Assembly: GCF_900142845.1 (NCBI RefSeq)
Contig: NZ_FSRU01000002.1
Coordinates: 1,674,001-1,738,000, forward strand
DNA length: 64,000 nt
Source: Paraburkholderia phenazinium
Lineage (GTDB): Bacteria; Pseudomonadota; Gammaproteobacteria; Burkholderiales; Burkholderiaceae
Direction of reading: 5' to 3'
Positions 10,798 to 20,891 of the stretch are shown here, in pieces. The stretch's first letter is position 1. The number at the start of each line of letters is the position of its first letter. A program made the translations under genes and the position numbers. The notes beneath the pieces were generated by a model that ran no database searches, had not been told where the DNA came from, and worked only from the letters and a program-made list of their open reading frames with translations.

Positions 10798-11715
10798 TCA
10801 AGCCACTCCACGGCGCCGGTAGTCGAACCAGAACGACAAGCCGACGCTCGCGAGAATCACGACCGTCGCGATCACCGTCGCGCTCGTTACCGGCTCGCCC
10901 AGCAGCAGCGCGCCGAGTGCGACGGCCACCACCGGATTCACGTACATGCAACTGCTGGCGATGATCGGGCTCGTATGCCGGATCAGGTACCCATACGCAA
11001 CATAAGCGGCCATGGTGCCCACCAGCATCAGGTAGAGAAACGCCAGCACCGGCAGAAAATGCACGTCGCCCATGCGCTCACCCGAGACCCAGGCGACGAC
11101 CGTCGACATGGCCCCGCCCAGGCCGATCTGCAACGAGGTGGACAGAAACAGGTCCGACGGCAGTTTCAGGCGGCCGGCGAGATGCGCGCCACCGGCCCAG
11201 AACAGCGCGCCGCACAGAATCGCGAGGCTGCCGCCGGCCGAGCCGGTTGCGCCACCGCCATGGCTCAGAATCGCAATGCCGACGAGACCGAGTCCCACCG
11301 CAAACCATTCGCCCCGTCCAATCTTGCGCCCCGCGACAGCAGCGATGACAGTGGCGAACAGCGGCACCGTAGCCACCATCACGGCGGCCGTGCCGGTGCC
11401 GACGGTGCGCATCCCATAGGCCAGCATGCCGCTCGACAGTCCGACCAGCATGGTGCCGACGAGGCCCGCGTTGCGGATTTCGGCGGCACTCGGCCAGACC
11501 GGATCGCGGCGCGCGGCGAACACGAAGAGGCCAATCCCGGCAAACAGGTTGCGCAAGCCCGACATCAACAGCGGCGGAAACGAGCCGAGCGCCACGTGCA
11601 CGGCGAGATACGTGGAGCCCCACACCAGATAGACGACGGCGAGCGCAAGCGCGATGCGCCCGTTACGGGACTGGGGCAGACGGAGTGGAAAACGGCTGGG
11701 AAATGACAGCGCCAT
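10798..11715 (-). CDS. EamA-family (DMT) transporter, YedA-like
   Basis: A 305-residue inner-membrane protein with about ten hydrophobic helices in two EamA repeats. AVVYLVWGSTYLAVHVALG at its start closely resembles YedA-type drug/metabolite exporters. The C-terminal repeat ends with the typical ALGALLLGEPVTSATVIA. It converges on fadH and has no regulator next to it. The exported metabolite is unknown. Confidence 0.85.
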   Translation of the reverse strand: MALSFPSRFPLRLPQSRNGRIALALAVVYLVWGSTYLAVHVALGSFPPLLMSGLRNLFAGIGLFVFAARRDPVWPSAAEIRNAGLVGTMLVGLSSGMLAYGMRTVGTGTAAVMVATVPLFATVIAAVAGRKIGRGEWFAVGLGLVGIAILSHGGGATGSAGGSLAILCGALFWAGGAHLAGRLKLPSDLFLSTSLQIGLGGAMSTVVAWVSGERMGDVHFLPVLAFLYLMLVGTMAAYVAYGYLIRHTSPIIASSCMYVNPVVAVALGALLLGEPVTSATVIATVVILASVGLSFWFDYRRRGVA

Positions 11716-12123
11716 GCGTTCAACCCGCCTCTACCGTTCGAGGCCTTGCGCCCCCGCTGGTGACCCTAAGGCCGGATGGCGGACGCCGCATCGGAAATGC
11801 GGCCTGGCGGGCGAGGCTGAAAGACATGGCGGTAGAACAGGGAGAAGGACGAGGGACGGCAAACACAGGCCCAGCAAGGCGCCCGCGCCGTCACGATGCA
11901 CCGTGCAAGCGGAGCCGCCCGAGAGCGGCGGGCAACCGCGGACAAGCCGGCCAGCGCCCCGTGCGCCAACCGTTCGGCGCACCGCAGCATTATGCAGGAA
12001 CGCCGTCGGGCGTCCATGAAAGAATCGTAAATTCTGTATCCGCAAAGCAGCAGGCCGGGGACTGTGCCCCGGCCCGAGCCTGCCGCACCTGGACGGTGCG
12101 CGTGAACCCGGATCGAACCGGGA
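11716..12123. other. Intergenic region without a supported gene
   Basis: I see no convincing ORF in this 408-bp stretch. A small dyad CCCGG/CCGGG (about 12104-12120) lies just past the stop of the MXKDX gene and may be a weak terminator. The rest should include the promoter of the YedA-like gene. Confidence 0.35.
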
Positions 12124-12387
12124 TCAGTTGGCCATCGCACCCGATGCGTCGTGCTTCATGCCCATTGCATCGTTGCCCTTCTTCATCGTGTCTTTCGACA
12201 TGCCGTCCTTCGACATGCTGTCTTTCTTCATGCTGTCCTTGCCCATCGCGTCTTTCGACATGCTGTCCTTCTTCATGGTGTCGTGCGACATCGCGTCGTT
12301 CGACATGGCTCCGCTTGCCTGCGCGAAGGCGGCCGTTCCGCTCGTCAGAAACGCTACGGCCAGTGCTGCGATTGCGAACTTCTTCAT
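12124..12387 (-). CDS. Pentapeptide MXKDX repeat protein
   Basis: An 87-residue secreted peptide: signal peptide (cleavage near AFAQA, residue 22), then about ten tandem five-residue units of the form M-[S/K/G]-[K/H/N]-D-[A/T/S/G]. The repeat matches the pentapeptide MXKDX family, small exported proteins of unknown role found in Burkholderiales and relatives. The Met/Lys/Asp periodicity would suit metal or oxidant contact, but that is inference. It sits 95 bp beyond the stop of the YedY-like gene. A GGAG ribosome binding site precedes the ATG. Confidence 0.85.
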   Translation of the reverse strand: MKKFAIAALAVAFLTSGTAAFAQASGAMSNDAMSHDTMKKDSMSKDAMGKDSMKKDSMSKDGMSKDTMKKGNDAMGMKHDASGAMAN

Positions 12388-12482
12388 GGGATAACTCCGT
12401 TTGTTGTGGATAGTAAGAGCCGGTCATGCCGGCGTGTTTCCGAAGCTTCTGCCGCTCGAGGGTCGGGCCCAACCCGCGCGCG

Positions 12483-13277
12483 TCAGGAGCCTCCGAACCA
12501 GTTGTAGCCCTGGTCGACCCAATAGCCGCCAGGGAAGGTATTCGTGACGAACATCTCGACGATGTGCTTCGGATTCTTGTAGCCGAGCTTGGTCGGCATG
12601 CGCAGCTTCATCGGGAAGCCGTATTTCGTGGGCAAACGCTCGCCGTCGTATTCGAAGGTGAGAAGCGTCTGCGGATGCAGGGCCGTCGCCATGTCGATGC
12701 TTTCGTAGTAGTCGTCGGCGCATTTGAAGCCGACGTACTTCGCGCTGGTGTCGGCGCCGACGCGGCGCAGGAAACTGGCGAACGGCGTGCCGCCCCAGCG
12801 GCCGATCGCGCTCCAGCCCTCCACGCAGATGTGGCGCGTGATCTGCTCGGCGTGCGGCAGCGCGTACAGCTCGGGCAAGCTCCAGGTGCGCTGGCCGGTG
12901 ACGAGGCCGCTCACTTTCAGCCGGTAGTCCGTGGGATCGACCACGGGCGCGGAATCGACGTCGTAGAACGCGTTGAACGGGAACGGCCGCGTGATCTGCG
13001 CTTCGGTGTAGGTCGGCGCCAGTTGCTGCGGATCGAAGATAAAGGCCTGGGCGCGATCGTTCAGACGCGAGACGGCCGTGAGAAACGCGTTCACCGATTT
13101 GTCGTCGGTGAGCGAGCAGCCGGTCAGCATCGACAGGCCGCCGAGCGTCAGCAACTGCCTGCCGAACAGGCGCCGCGACGGCATCGAGAGTTCACGGCGT
13201 GCGTCGATCAGGATCGACTCGCGGTCAAGCTGGCTCGAGAGCATGCGCCGGGCCGGTTTTTTGTCTGGGGTGTTCAT
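12483..13277 (-). CDS. YedY/MsrP-like molybdopterin-dependent oxidoreductase
   Basis: A 264-residue protein with an N-terminal twin-arginine-type signal (SRRLFGRQLLTLGG, about residues 31-44) and then the sulfite-oxidase-type molybdopterin fold. RHICVEGWSAIGRW (about 135-148) holds the Cys expected to bind molybdenum. Short of a full MsrP (about 330 residues), it belongs to the broader oxidoreductase molybdopterin-binding family. It should act in the periplasm with the cytochrome b encoded 11 bp upstream. An AAGGAAA site precedes the ATG at 13277; a longer reading would run into the cytochrome gene. The substrate is unknown; methionine sulfoxide in damaged envelope proteins is one possibility. 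Confidence 0.85.
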   Translation of the reverse strand: MNTPDKKPARRMLSSQLDRESILIDARRELSMPSRRLFGRQLLTLGGLSMLTGCSLTDDKSVNAFLTAVSRLNDRAQAFIFDPQQLAPTYTEAQITRPFPFNAFYDVDSAPVVDPTDYRLKVSGLVTGQRTWSLPELYALPHAEQITRHICVEGWSAIGRWGGTPFASFLRRVGADTSAKYVGFKCADDYYESIDMATALHPQTLLTFEYDGERLPTKYGFPMKLRMPTKLGYKNPKHIVEMFVTNTFPGGYWVDQGYNWFGGS

Positions 13278-13288
13278 GTTAGGTTTCC

Positions 13289-13927
13289 TTAACGACCACG
13301 CAGCATCGCGAGCAGCGAGCGCGGGACGAGTGCCACCATCGCCAGGTGCACGACGATAAAAGCCGCCATCAACGACATCGCACAGAAGTGCACGATGCGC
13401 GCGTTGTCGTAGCCGCCCATCAGTTCGCGCAGCAGCGGAAACTGCACGGACTTCCAGATCGCAAGACCCGAGAGCACCAGTACGATCAGGTCGCACACCA
13501 CGAACACGTAGGCGAATCGCTGCACCGCGTTGTAGACGCGCAGATCGGCGTGCGACAACTTGCCGGTCAGCGCGGCGACGAAGTCATGCAGGATGGCGCG
13601 CGGCGACAACGGCAGAAACTTGCGAAAGAAACGCCGGCTCGCCAGGTTGAGGGCGAGATAGACGAGGCCGTTGAAGAACAGCAGCCACATCGCCGCGAAG
13701 TGCCATTGCAACGCTCCGCCGAGCCAGCCGCCGAGTGTGAGCGATGGCGGGAAGGTGAAGCCTTTGAAGATCGGCGACGCGTCGTAGATGCGCCAGCCGG
13801 AGAGCATCATCGTGATTGCGGCCAGCGCATTGAGCCAGTGCGTGACGCGAACCCACACCGGGTGAATCGGACCGGTGCGCGGTGCAGCGGGGGGTGCCGT
13901 GCCGGATGAGATGTGAGGGGTAGCCAT
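13289..13927 (-). CDS. Cytochrome b/b6-type membrane subunit (b561-like)
   Basis: A 212-residue protein with four to five helices and His pairs suited to heme b: HPVWVRVTHWLNALA near the N-terminus, LQWHFAAMW near residue 74 and HFCAMSLMAAFIVVHLAM near the C-terminus. This is the di-heme cytochrome b561 / Ni-hydrogenase b-type layout. It is the first gene of a two-gene unit with the molybdoenzyme and probably passes quinol electrons to it, taking the role that YedZ/MsrQ has for MsrP. The ATG at 13927 has GGAG upstream. Confidence 0.85.
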   Translation of the reverse strand: MATPHISSGTAPPAAPRTGPIHPVWVRVTHWLNALAAITMMLSGWRIYDASPIFKGFTFPPSLTLGGWLGGALQWHFAAMWLLFFNGLVYLALNLASRRFFRKFLPLSPRAILHDFVAALTGKLSHADLRVYNAVQRFAYVFVVCDLIVLVLSGLAIWKSVQFPLLRELMGGYDNARIVHFCAMSLMAAFIVVHLAMVALVPRSLLAMLRGR

Positions 13928-14283
13928 GTGAAGCTCCGTGAATCAGGGATATGAGGCGCTGCGGGTAGCGGAGCTCAGCGAATGTCGCCGTGACCGGTCA
14001 ATGACAGGCTCCATCAGGGAATCTGCACGTTTGTCGGCCCACGCCGGCCGTTATGACAACGGAACTGAAATATTTTTTGGGGAGGGAGAAAAAGACACGC
14101 GAAAACGCGTGAGAACATCGCACCGCAGACCAGCCCGCTTCACCTTTCATGCTGCGGCGCATCACGCCGCGTAGCCTAATCGAGACAAGCCTCCCCGGCT
14201 GTAAGCGGGCCAGGGATCGGGCAGCGCCGATTTCAAGACCGGTTGCCAAGCACCGCGCGGCCGGTGTATCGTGTGCGCTGCTA
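13928..14283. other. Intergenic region upstream of the thiC riboswitch
   Basis: This 356-bp stretch lies between the divergent cytochrome b gene and the TPP riboswitch and should hold both promoters. I see no supported ORF. AAATATTTTTTGGGG (near 14068) is the most AT-rich part. Confidence 0.35.
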
Positions 14284-14384
14284 ACGCGGGGGTCCTGCGT
14301 CGCACAGAGGTTGGAGGTCTGTGCTGCGTGGGTGAGAAATACCCTTTGAACCTGATCTGGATAATGCCAGCGCAGGGAAGCGTA
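14284..14384 (+). promoter_or_regulatory. TPP riboswitch (THI element)
   Basis: The conserved 3' half is clear: GTGAGAAATACCC (14332-14344) followed by ACCTGATCTGGATAATGCC and the closing CAGCGCAGGGAAGCG. The first base of the usual CTGAGA core is G here. The GCGGGGG segment at the 5' end pairs near the closing stem. It should fold on thiamine pyrophosphate and repress thiC, about 100 bp downstream. Confidence 0.95.
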
Positions 14385-14468
14385 CGGAATTCGCACCGCA
14401 GCACCGCCTCATCCTCTCGCGAATTCCGACAACTTCCGTCTCGTCTCCTGCTTAGCGGCCCCACATAG

Positions 14469-16418
<1,950 letters not shown>

Positions 16419-16481
16419 GGGCAGCAGGCGGCGCATGCAGCAGGCGCCGCCCGTTCGCTTGCTTGCTTGCGATGCAGCGTC

Positions 16482-16510
16482 GAGCCCGCCACCGGCGGGC
16501 TCTTGCATTT
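16482..16510 (+). terminator. Probable terminator after thiC
   Basis: Perfect 9-bp stem GAGCCCGCC / GGCGGGCTC with loop ACC, followed by TTGCATTT. The T-tract is interrupted, so strength is uncertain. The rest of the 313-bp gap to the next gene shows no ORF. Confidence 0.6.
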
Positions 16511-16731
16511 GCGGACGGACGAGACGACGCTCACCGCGGTCCGACGAGGCTCGCTGAAGAACTGACGGTGTCGGCAGAGGCAAATCATCCTCAATAAGCC
16601 ACTGAAATAAGCGGTAACGACTTTGCAACCTGACGCCCGGCCGCACGGCGTAAGCTAAGTGGAGGTGCCGTTTTGCCCATCCAATCATCACTATCAACTG
16701 TCGCGGCATCCAGACGCATCAGGAGCGTGCC

Positions 16732-17253
16732 ATGAATCTCCTTTCGGTAACCAGCCGCCTCGCCGCCGCGGCTGCGGTGCTTGCTCTCGCGGGCTGTTAC
16801 TACCCGTACGGCTACTATCCCTACGGCGCGAACGGCTATTACGCCACCGTGCCGGCTGCGTCCACCCAGACCGCGGTGCCTGTCACGGCCAGCGGCGAGC
16901 CGGCGCCGGCATTGAACAACCACGATGCGATCCCGGCTCCGCCGCCGCCGTCGGTCACGACCAGGGGAGCGTACGTGGTGCCGTCCGCGTCGTACGCGCC
17001 GACCCAGCAAGCCTATGTGCCGGCTCCGGCGCCGGCTTATTCGACCTATCCGGCCTATCCCGCCACGTACCCCGCTTACTATCCGGCCTATCCGGCCTAC
17101 CCTGCGTACTACGGCTATGGTTACGGCTACCCGGGTTACTGGGGGCCGTCGGTGTCGGTCGGCTTTGCCGGATTCTGGGGCGGCGGTTGCTGCTGGGGCG
17201 GCGGACACTGGGGCGGCGGTTGGGGCGGTGGCTGGCACGGTCACTACCACTAA
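16732..17253 (+). CDS. Tyr/Pro/Gly-rich low-complexity lipoprotein
   Basis: A 173-residue exported protein with lipobox LAGC (Cys near residue 22). The mature part is almost all low complexity: YYPYGYYPYG near the start, a Pro/Ala-rich middle, tandem YPAYPAYP units (about 103-125) and a Gly/Trp/His-rich end (GGGHWGGGWGGGWHGHYH). I do not recognise a defined family. Repeated aromatic and Gly residues suggest a cell-surface or envelope structural role. The ATG at 16732 follows AGGAGCGTGCC. Confidence 0.75.
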   Translation: MNLLSVTSRLAAAAAVLALAGCYYPYGYYPYGANGYYATVPAASTQTAVPVTASGEPAPALNNHDAIPAPPPPSVTTRGAYVVPSASYAPTQQAYVPAPAPAYSTYPAYPATYPAYYPAYPAYPAYYGYGYGYPGYWGPSVSVGFAGFWGGGCCWGGGHWGGGWGGGWHGHYH

Positions 17254-17602
17254 GCCAGGCCTCGCACGTCGCGCCACGGGTGACGGCGTCCAGCGAATGG
17301 ACCGCCGCACCCGCTTCATCCGCTTCACCCCTCCCCAATCTGACCGCTCCGCCAACCCCGCGCCACCTGCTCGTCACCTCCCCGCCATCTGCATCGCAGA
17401 CTGCCGCCGCGCCCGTAGTTTCCCGTCTTGACTGCGTCCATGCGGGCTCTATGCTGCAAACAGCATCCGCACTACCTGTTTAAATACGCGATTCCGGTGC
17501 TGTTTCCACACGCAGCCATACCGTCATCCGTCCAGCCCTATCCGACGCGTCACGCAGCACGCAGTCCGTCGCGCCGATTCGAACAACAACGAAGGAGACG
17601 TG
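17254..17602. other. Intergenic region upstream of the lactate permease gene
   Basis: This 349-bp stretch shows no supported ORF. It should carry the lactate permease promoter. An LldR-type operator was looked for and not found. Confidence 0.35.
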
Positions 17603-19201
17603 ATGTTTCATCAACTGTTGACCCCCATCGGCAATTCGCTCTTGCCGTCGTTTCTCGTCGCCGCGCTGCCGATCCTGGTCGTGCTGGTGCTGCTCGGCTG
17701 GGCTCGCCGCCCCGCCTGGCAGGCTTCGCTCGCCGGGCTGATCGTCGGGCTGCTGGTGGCGATCTTCGGCTGGCAGTATCCGGTCGGGCTCGCCATCGAT
17801 ACGGTGGTCGCGGGCGCCGTGTTCGCGCTCTGGCCGATCATGTGGATCGTGGTCGCCGCCATCCTGCTCTACAACATCGCGCAGCGCTCGGGCCGCTTCA
17901 CCGCGTTTCGCATGTGGATGATCGACAATCTGCCGAACGACCGGCGCATCGTGCTCGTCGTGGTCGGCTTCTCGTTCGGCGCGCTGCTCGAAGGCATCTC
18001 CGGTTTCGGCACGCCGGTCGCCATCACCAGTTCGCTGCTGATCCTGCTCGGCTTCCCGACGCTCGAAGCCCTCACCTTCACGCTGATCTTCGACACCGCG
18101 CCGGTCGCCTTCGGCGCGCTCGGCGTGCCGGTCACCGTACTCGCCGCGGTCACGCACCTGCCCGCCGACAGCCTCGCCCAGATGATCGGCCGCCAGTTGC
18201 CGTTCTTCGCGTTCCTGCTGCCGTTCTACGTGATCGCCGTGTATGCGGGCATCCGCAACATGCTGCGCATCTGGCCGGTGCTGCTGGTGGCCGGCGGCAG
18301 CTTCGCCGTCACCCAGTTCGTCGTCGCGAACTACATCAACTACAGCCTGACCGACGTGCTCTCGTCGCTGATCTCGCTGATCGCGACGGTGGCCTTCCTG
18401 AAGGTCTGGAAGCCCGTGGTGGATCCGAAGTTCGCGGTCAACATCGACCGCATCGGCGAAGTGCGCGGCAAGATCAGCGGCGCGCAGGGCTGGTATCCGT
18501 GGATCATCGTCTCGGTGGTCGTGATCGTCTGGACGATCGCCAAGGTGTTTACGATCGGCGACATCAAGGTGCCGTGGCCGGGCCTCGACAAGGCCGTGTT
18601 CATCACGCTCTACCACACGCCCTACGCCGCCGTCTGGGACTTCCAGCCGCTCGCCACGGGCACCGCGATTCTGGTCGCGGCGATCATCACGGCGTTCCTC
18701 GTGCGCCTCTCCGTGCGCGAATTCGGCGCCGCCATCGTCGACACGTGGGTGCAGACGCGCATCGCCATCCTGACGGTGGCGACCATCGTCGGACTCGCCT
18801 ATCTGATGAACTACTCGGGACTGACCTACACGCTGGGTCTGGGCGTGGCGTCGGTGGGGGCGTTCTTCCCGCTGGTGTCGGCCTTCCTCGGCTGGATCGC
18901 CGTGTTCCTGTCGGGCAGCGATACCTCGGGCAACGCGCTGTTCGGCAACCTGCAGGTGGTGGCGGCCAACCAGCTCAACCTGAACCCGATCCTGATGGCG
19001 GCGACCAACTCGTCGGGCGGCGTGATGGGCAAGATGATCTCGCCGCAGAACATCTCCACGGGCGTCGCCACCACCGATCTCAAGGGCAAGGAAGGCGTCG
19101 TGTTCGCGAAGACGTTCAAGCACTCGCTGATCCTGACGATCGTGCTCGGCATCATCGTGTGGCTGCAGCAGAACTACCTGCAATGGATGATTCCGCATTG
19201 A
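17603..19201 (+). CDS. lldP: L-lactate permease (LctP family)
   Basis: A 532-residue inner-membrane protein with about 12-14 helices. The LctP family signatures are present: GFSFGALLEGISGFGTPVAI (about 120-140), FDTAPVAFGALGVPV, NYSGLTYTLG and GNLQVVAANQLNLNP near the C-terminus. It imports L-lactate (and usually D-lactate and glycolate) with protons. An AAGGAG site fixes the ATG at 17603. No lldD/lldR neighbours are present, so regulation is not visible. Confidence 0.93.
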   Translation: MFHQLLTPIGNSLLPSFLVAALPILVVLVLLGWARRPAWQASLAGLIVGLLVAIFGWQYPVGLAIDTVVAGAVFALWPIMWIVVAAILLYNIAQRSGRFTAFRMWMIDNLPNDRRIVLVVVGFSFGALLEGISGFGTPVAITSSLLILLGFPTLEALTFTLIFDTAPVAFGALGVPVTVLAAVTHLPADSLAQMIGRQLPFFAFLLPFYVIAVYAGIRNMLRIWPVLLVAGGSFAVTQFVVANYINYSLTDVLSSLISLIATVAFLKVWKPVVDPKFAVNIDRIGEVRGKISGAQGWYPWIIVSVVVIVWTIAKVFTIGDIKVPWPGLDKAVFITLYHTPYAAVWDFQPLATGTAILVAAIITAFLVRLSVREFGAAIVDTWVQTRIAILTVATIVGLAYLMNYSGLTYTLGLGVASVGAFFPLVSAFLGWIAVFLSGSDTSGNALFGNLQVVAANQLNLNPILMAATNSSGGVMGKMISPQNISTGVATTDLKGKEGVVFAKTFKHSLILTIVLGIIVWLQQNYLQWMIPH

Positions 19202-19232
19202 GCTGAAGACGCGCTCGCGGTCATGCGAAGAG

Positions 19233-19257
19233 GCACGCCCGAGGGCGTGCTTTTTTT
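19233..19257 (+). terminator. Rho-independent terminator after the lactate permease gene
   Basis: Perfect 8-bp stem GCACGCCC / GGGCGTGC, loop GA, then seven T. Confidence 0.92.
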
Positions 19258-19466
19258 CGCCCCGAGCTTCGGCTTCTGTCAATTTTTCTCACATGTCAGT
19301 GAGAATTGATCGTTTTACGCCGACCGCCACGGCGCTTACGCTTAAGCCCGTCGAACCGGCCGCAGCAAAGAGAATCTTGCTGTTTCATTCCAGCGTGAAA
19401 TATCCGCGAAGTCGCGCTGGTACCATCTTTTCGCGTCTCGACTCAACCGCGCGTGACGCGTCTTCC

Positions 19467-20402
19467 ATGAATTCCAAAAACCTGCTCCAGCTTCTCGTCC
19501 TCGCCGCCCTGTGGGGCGCGTCGTTTCTCTTCATCCGGGTCGGCGTGACCGACTTCGGCGTTGCACCGCTGATGGCCTTGCGGGTCGGCATCGGCGCGCT
19601 GTTCCTCCTGATCGTGCTGTTCGCAAGGCGACCGGTGCGCCAGTCGCTCGCGACCTTGCGCAGCCGTGCGCTGCCGCTTGTCGTGGTCGGCATCCTGAAT
19701 TCGGCGGCGCCGTTCTGCCTGTTTGCGTACGCGGAGCTGACGCTGTCGGCGGGCGTCACGTCGGTGATCAACGCGACCACGCCGCTGTGGGGCGCGCTGG
19801 TCGCCTTCCTGTGGCTCAAGGACCGCCTCAGTGCGCTGCGCAGCGTGGGCCTCGTGATCGGCTTCCTCGGCGTGCTGATGCTCGTGTGGGATCAGATTGC
19901 CACGCCGCACGGCGGCACCGCGACGCCCCTGACCGCCGCGCTGGCCGCCGGCGCCGCGCTCGGCGCCACCCTGCTGTACGGCATTGCCGCCAACTATACG
20001 AAGCGCTATCTGACCGGCGTCGATGCGCTCACGGTCGCCGCCGGCACCATGACCGGCGCCACCGTCGTGCTGCTGCCGCTGGCGGTGATCTTCTGGCCGG
20101 CCGCCCCCGTCTCGCTGCACGCGTGGGGCGCGGTGATCGCGCTGGGCGTCGCCTGCACCGGCGTCGCCTATATGCTGTTCTTCCATCTGCTCGCCACCGT
20201 CGGTCCGGCGCGCGCCATTACCGTGACGTTCGTGATCCCGATCTTCGGCATCCTGTGGGGCGCGCTGTTCCTCGGCGAAAGCGTCTCGCCGGGCATGCTC
20301 GAAGGCTGCGTGGTGATCCTGATCGGCACCGCGCTCGCCACCGGCGTGATCAAGCGGATTCCGTGGGTGGGGCCGCGCCGGCCTAGCCGCGCGGATACCT
20401 GA
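19467..20402 (+). CDS. EamA-family (DMT) transporter
   Basis: A 311-residue, ten-helix DMT superfamily exporter. It starts LLVLAALWGASFLFIRVGV and has the second-repeat signature FVIPIFGILWGALFLGESVS. The ATG at 19467 gives a normal N-terminus directly before the first helix; the longer in-frame reading adds non-family sequence. It is an isolated gene and the exported metabolite is unknown. Confidence 0.88.
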   Translation: MNSKNLLQLLVLAALWGASFLFIRVGVTDFGVAPLMALRVGIGALFLLIVLFARRPVRQSLATLRSRALPLVVVGILNSAAPFCLFAYAELTLSAGVTSVINATTPLWGALVAFLWLKDRLSALRSVGLVIGFLGVLMLVWDQIATPHGGTATPLTAALAAGAALGATLLYGIAANYTKRYLTGVDALTVAAGTMTGATVVLLPLAVIFWPAAPVSLHAWGAVIALGVACTGVAYMLFFHLLATVGPARAITVTFVIPIFGILWGALFLGESVSPGMLEGCVVILIGTALATGVIKRIPWVGPRRPSRADT

Positions 20403-20493
20403 AAGCGTTGAATGCGGCGCTGGCGCCTTCACCCGGCGCCACCTCCACTCGCAACGCCATCTCCAGCATTCCCTTTCGCGAATCCCCCGGGCC

Positions 20494-20527
20494 AAAAAAA
20501 TAGCCCGCGCTCCATGGGAGCGCGGGC
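20494..20527 (-). terminator. Strong minus-strand terminator with no annotated gene
   Basis: On the minus strand an 11-bp perfect stem (GCCCGCGCTCC / GGAGCGCGGGC, loop CAT) is followed by TA and seven T. It is one of the best terminators in the window, yet the nearest ORF on that strand ends almost 370 bp upstream. It marks the 3' end of the candidate small RNA. Confidence 0.9.
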
Positions 20528-20711
20528 GAAACCGTCGCCCTACGAGGATAGGCGACGGGGCCACCAGGGCCGCGCGCCACGCGCGCAGGCCGTCATCGGG
20601 CAAAGCACCGGCTCGTCGACCGGCGCTAACAATCATCTTGTGTCGAGGCGGGTCGAGGTTCGCGTGAGGCAGTCGCCGGAGCGGCTGCCACGCGGCCATC
20701 GGGCCCCATGA
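20494..20711 (-). ncRNA. Candidate sigma-54-dependent small RNA
   Basis: The minus strand from about 20711 to 20494 (roughly 215 nt) lies between a near-perfect sigma-54 promoter and a strong terminator. It encodes no convincing protein: the only early ORF is 27 codons without a ribosome binding site. It can form several compact hairpins: the terminator, CCGTCGCC/GGCGACGG (20532-20558), a GC-rich CGCGC stem near 20570-20590 and a CCGG-closed stem near 20610-20622. The 5' end has UACCUCAU, which could pair with a Shine-Dalgarno. It matches none of the RNase P, tmRNA, SRP or 6S sequences I know. The transcript is a prediction. Confidence 0.55.
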
Positions 20712-20721
20712 GGTAGATAAA

Positions 20722-20738
20722 AGCAGCTTGCGTGCCAA
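20722..20738 (-). promoter_or_regulatory. Sigma-54 (-24/-12) promoter
   Basis: On the minus strand TTGGCACGCAAGCTGCT reads from 20738 to 20722. It matches the YTGGCACG-N4-TTGCW consensus at all but one core position. The GG (20736-20735) and GC (20724-20723) are separated by exactly 10 nt, as sigma-54 polymerase requires. The start site would be near 20711. Confidence 0.7.
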
Positions 20739-20764
20739 GCTGAAATGTCGTTGACACACAATGG

Positions 20765-20777
20765 CAAGCCCTTGATT
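20765..20777 (-). promoter_or_regulatory. IHF-binding consensus
   Basis: AATCAAGGGCTTG on the minus strand is a perfect WATCAANNNNTTR match. It is centred about 60 bp upstream of the predicted sigma-54 start site, where IHF normally bends DNA between enhancer and promoter. The flank is AT-rich, unlike the rest of the window. Confidence 0.6.
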
Positions 20778-20828
20778 TTTATGTTTATTTTTTGGGCGTC
20801 AAGCAGATAGAGGGGATTTGTGCAGCGC

Positions 20829-20851
20829 GTTACGCCGTAACGTCACGTTAC
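20829..20851. promoter_or_regulatory. Overlapping dyads, candidate enhancer for a sigma-54 activator
   Basis: Two perfect overlapping dyads: GTTAC-GCC-GTAAC (20829-20841) and GTAACGT-C-ACGTTAC (20837-20851). They lie about 118-140 bp upstream of the predicted sigma-54 start site, a normal enhancer position. The activator is unknown; no NtrC-type GCACC-N5-GGTGC site is present. Confidence 0.5.
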
Positions 20852-20891
20852 GTGCGGTCCGCACACGCGGTGACAGAGGCCGCGCGCGGGC

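Noticed and set aside
12100..12130. A tRNA-like TTCGATCC segment near 12110 on the minus strand
   Set aside because: It resembles a T-arm loop by chance, but no acceptor stem, anticodon arm or D arm can be built around it.
20383..20580. A 65-codon minus-strand ORF spanning the terminator at 20494
   Set aside because: No ribosome binding site, crosses a strong terminator hairpin and shows no recognisable domain; the region is better explained as a structured RNA.
20751..20779. A plus-strand TTGACA that could be a sigma-70 -35 box
   Set aside because: The hexamer at the right spacing (GATTTT) is a poor -10, and no gene or structured RNA follows on that strand.
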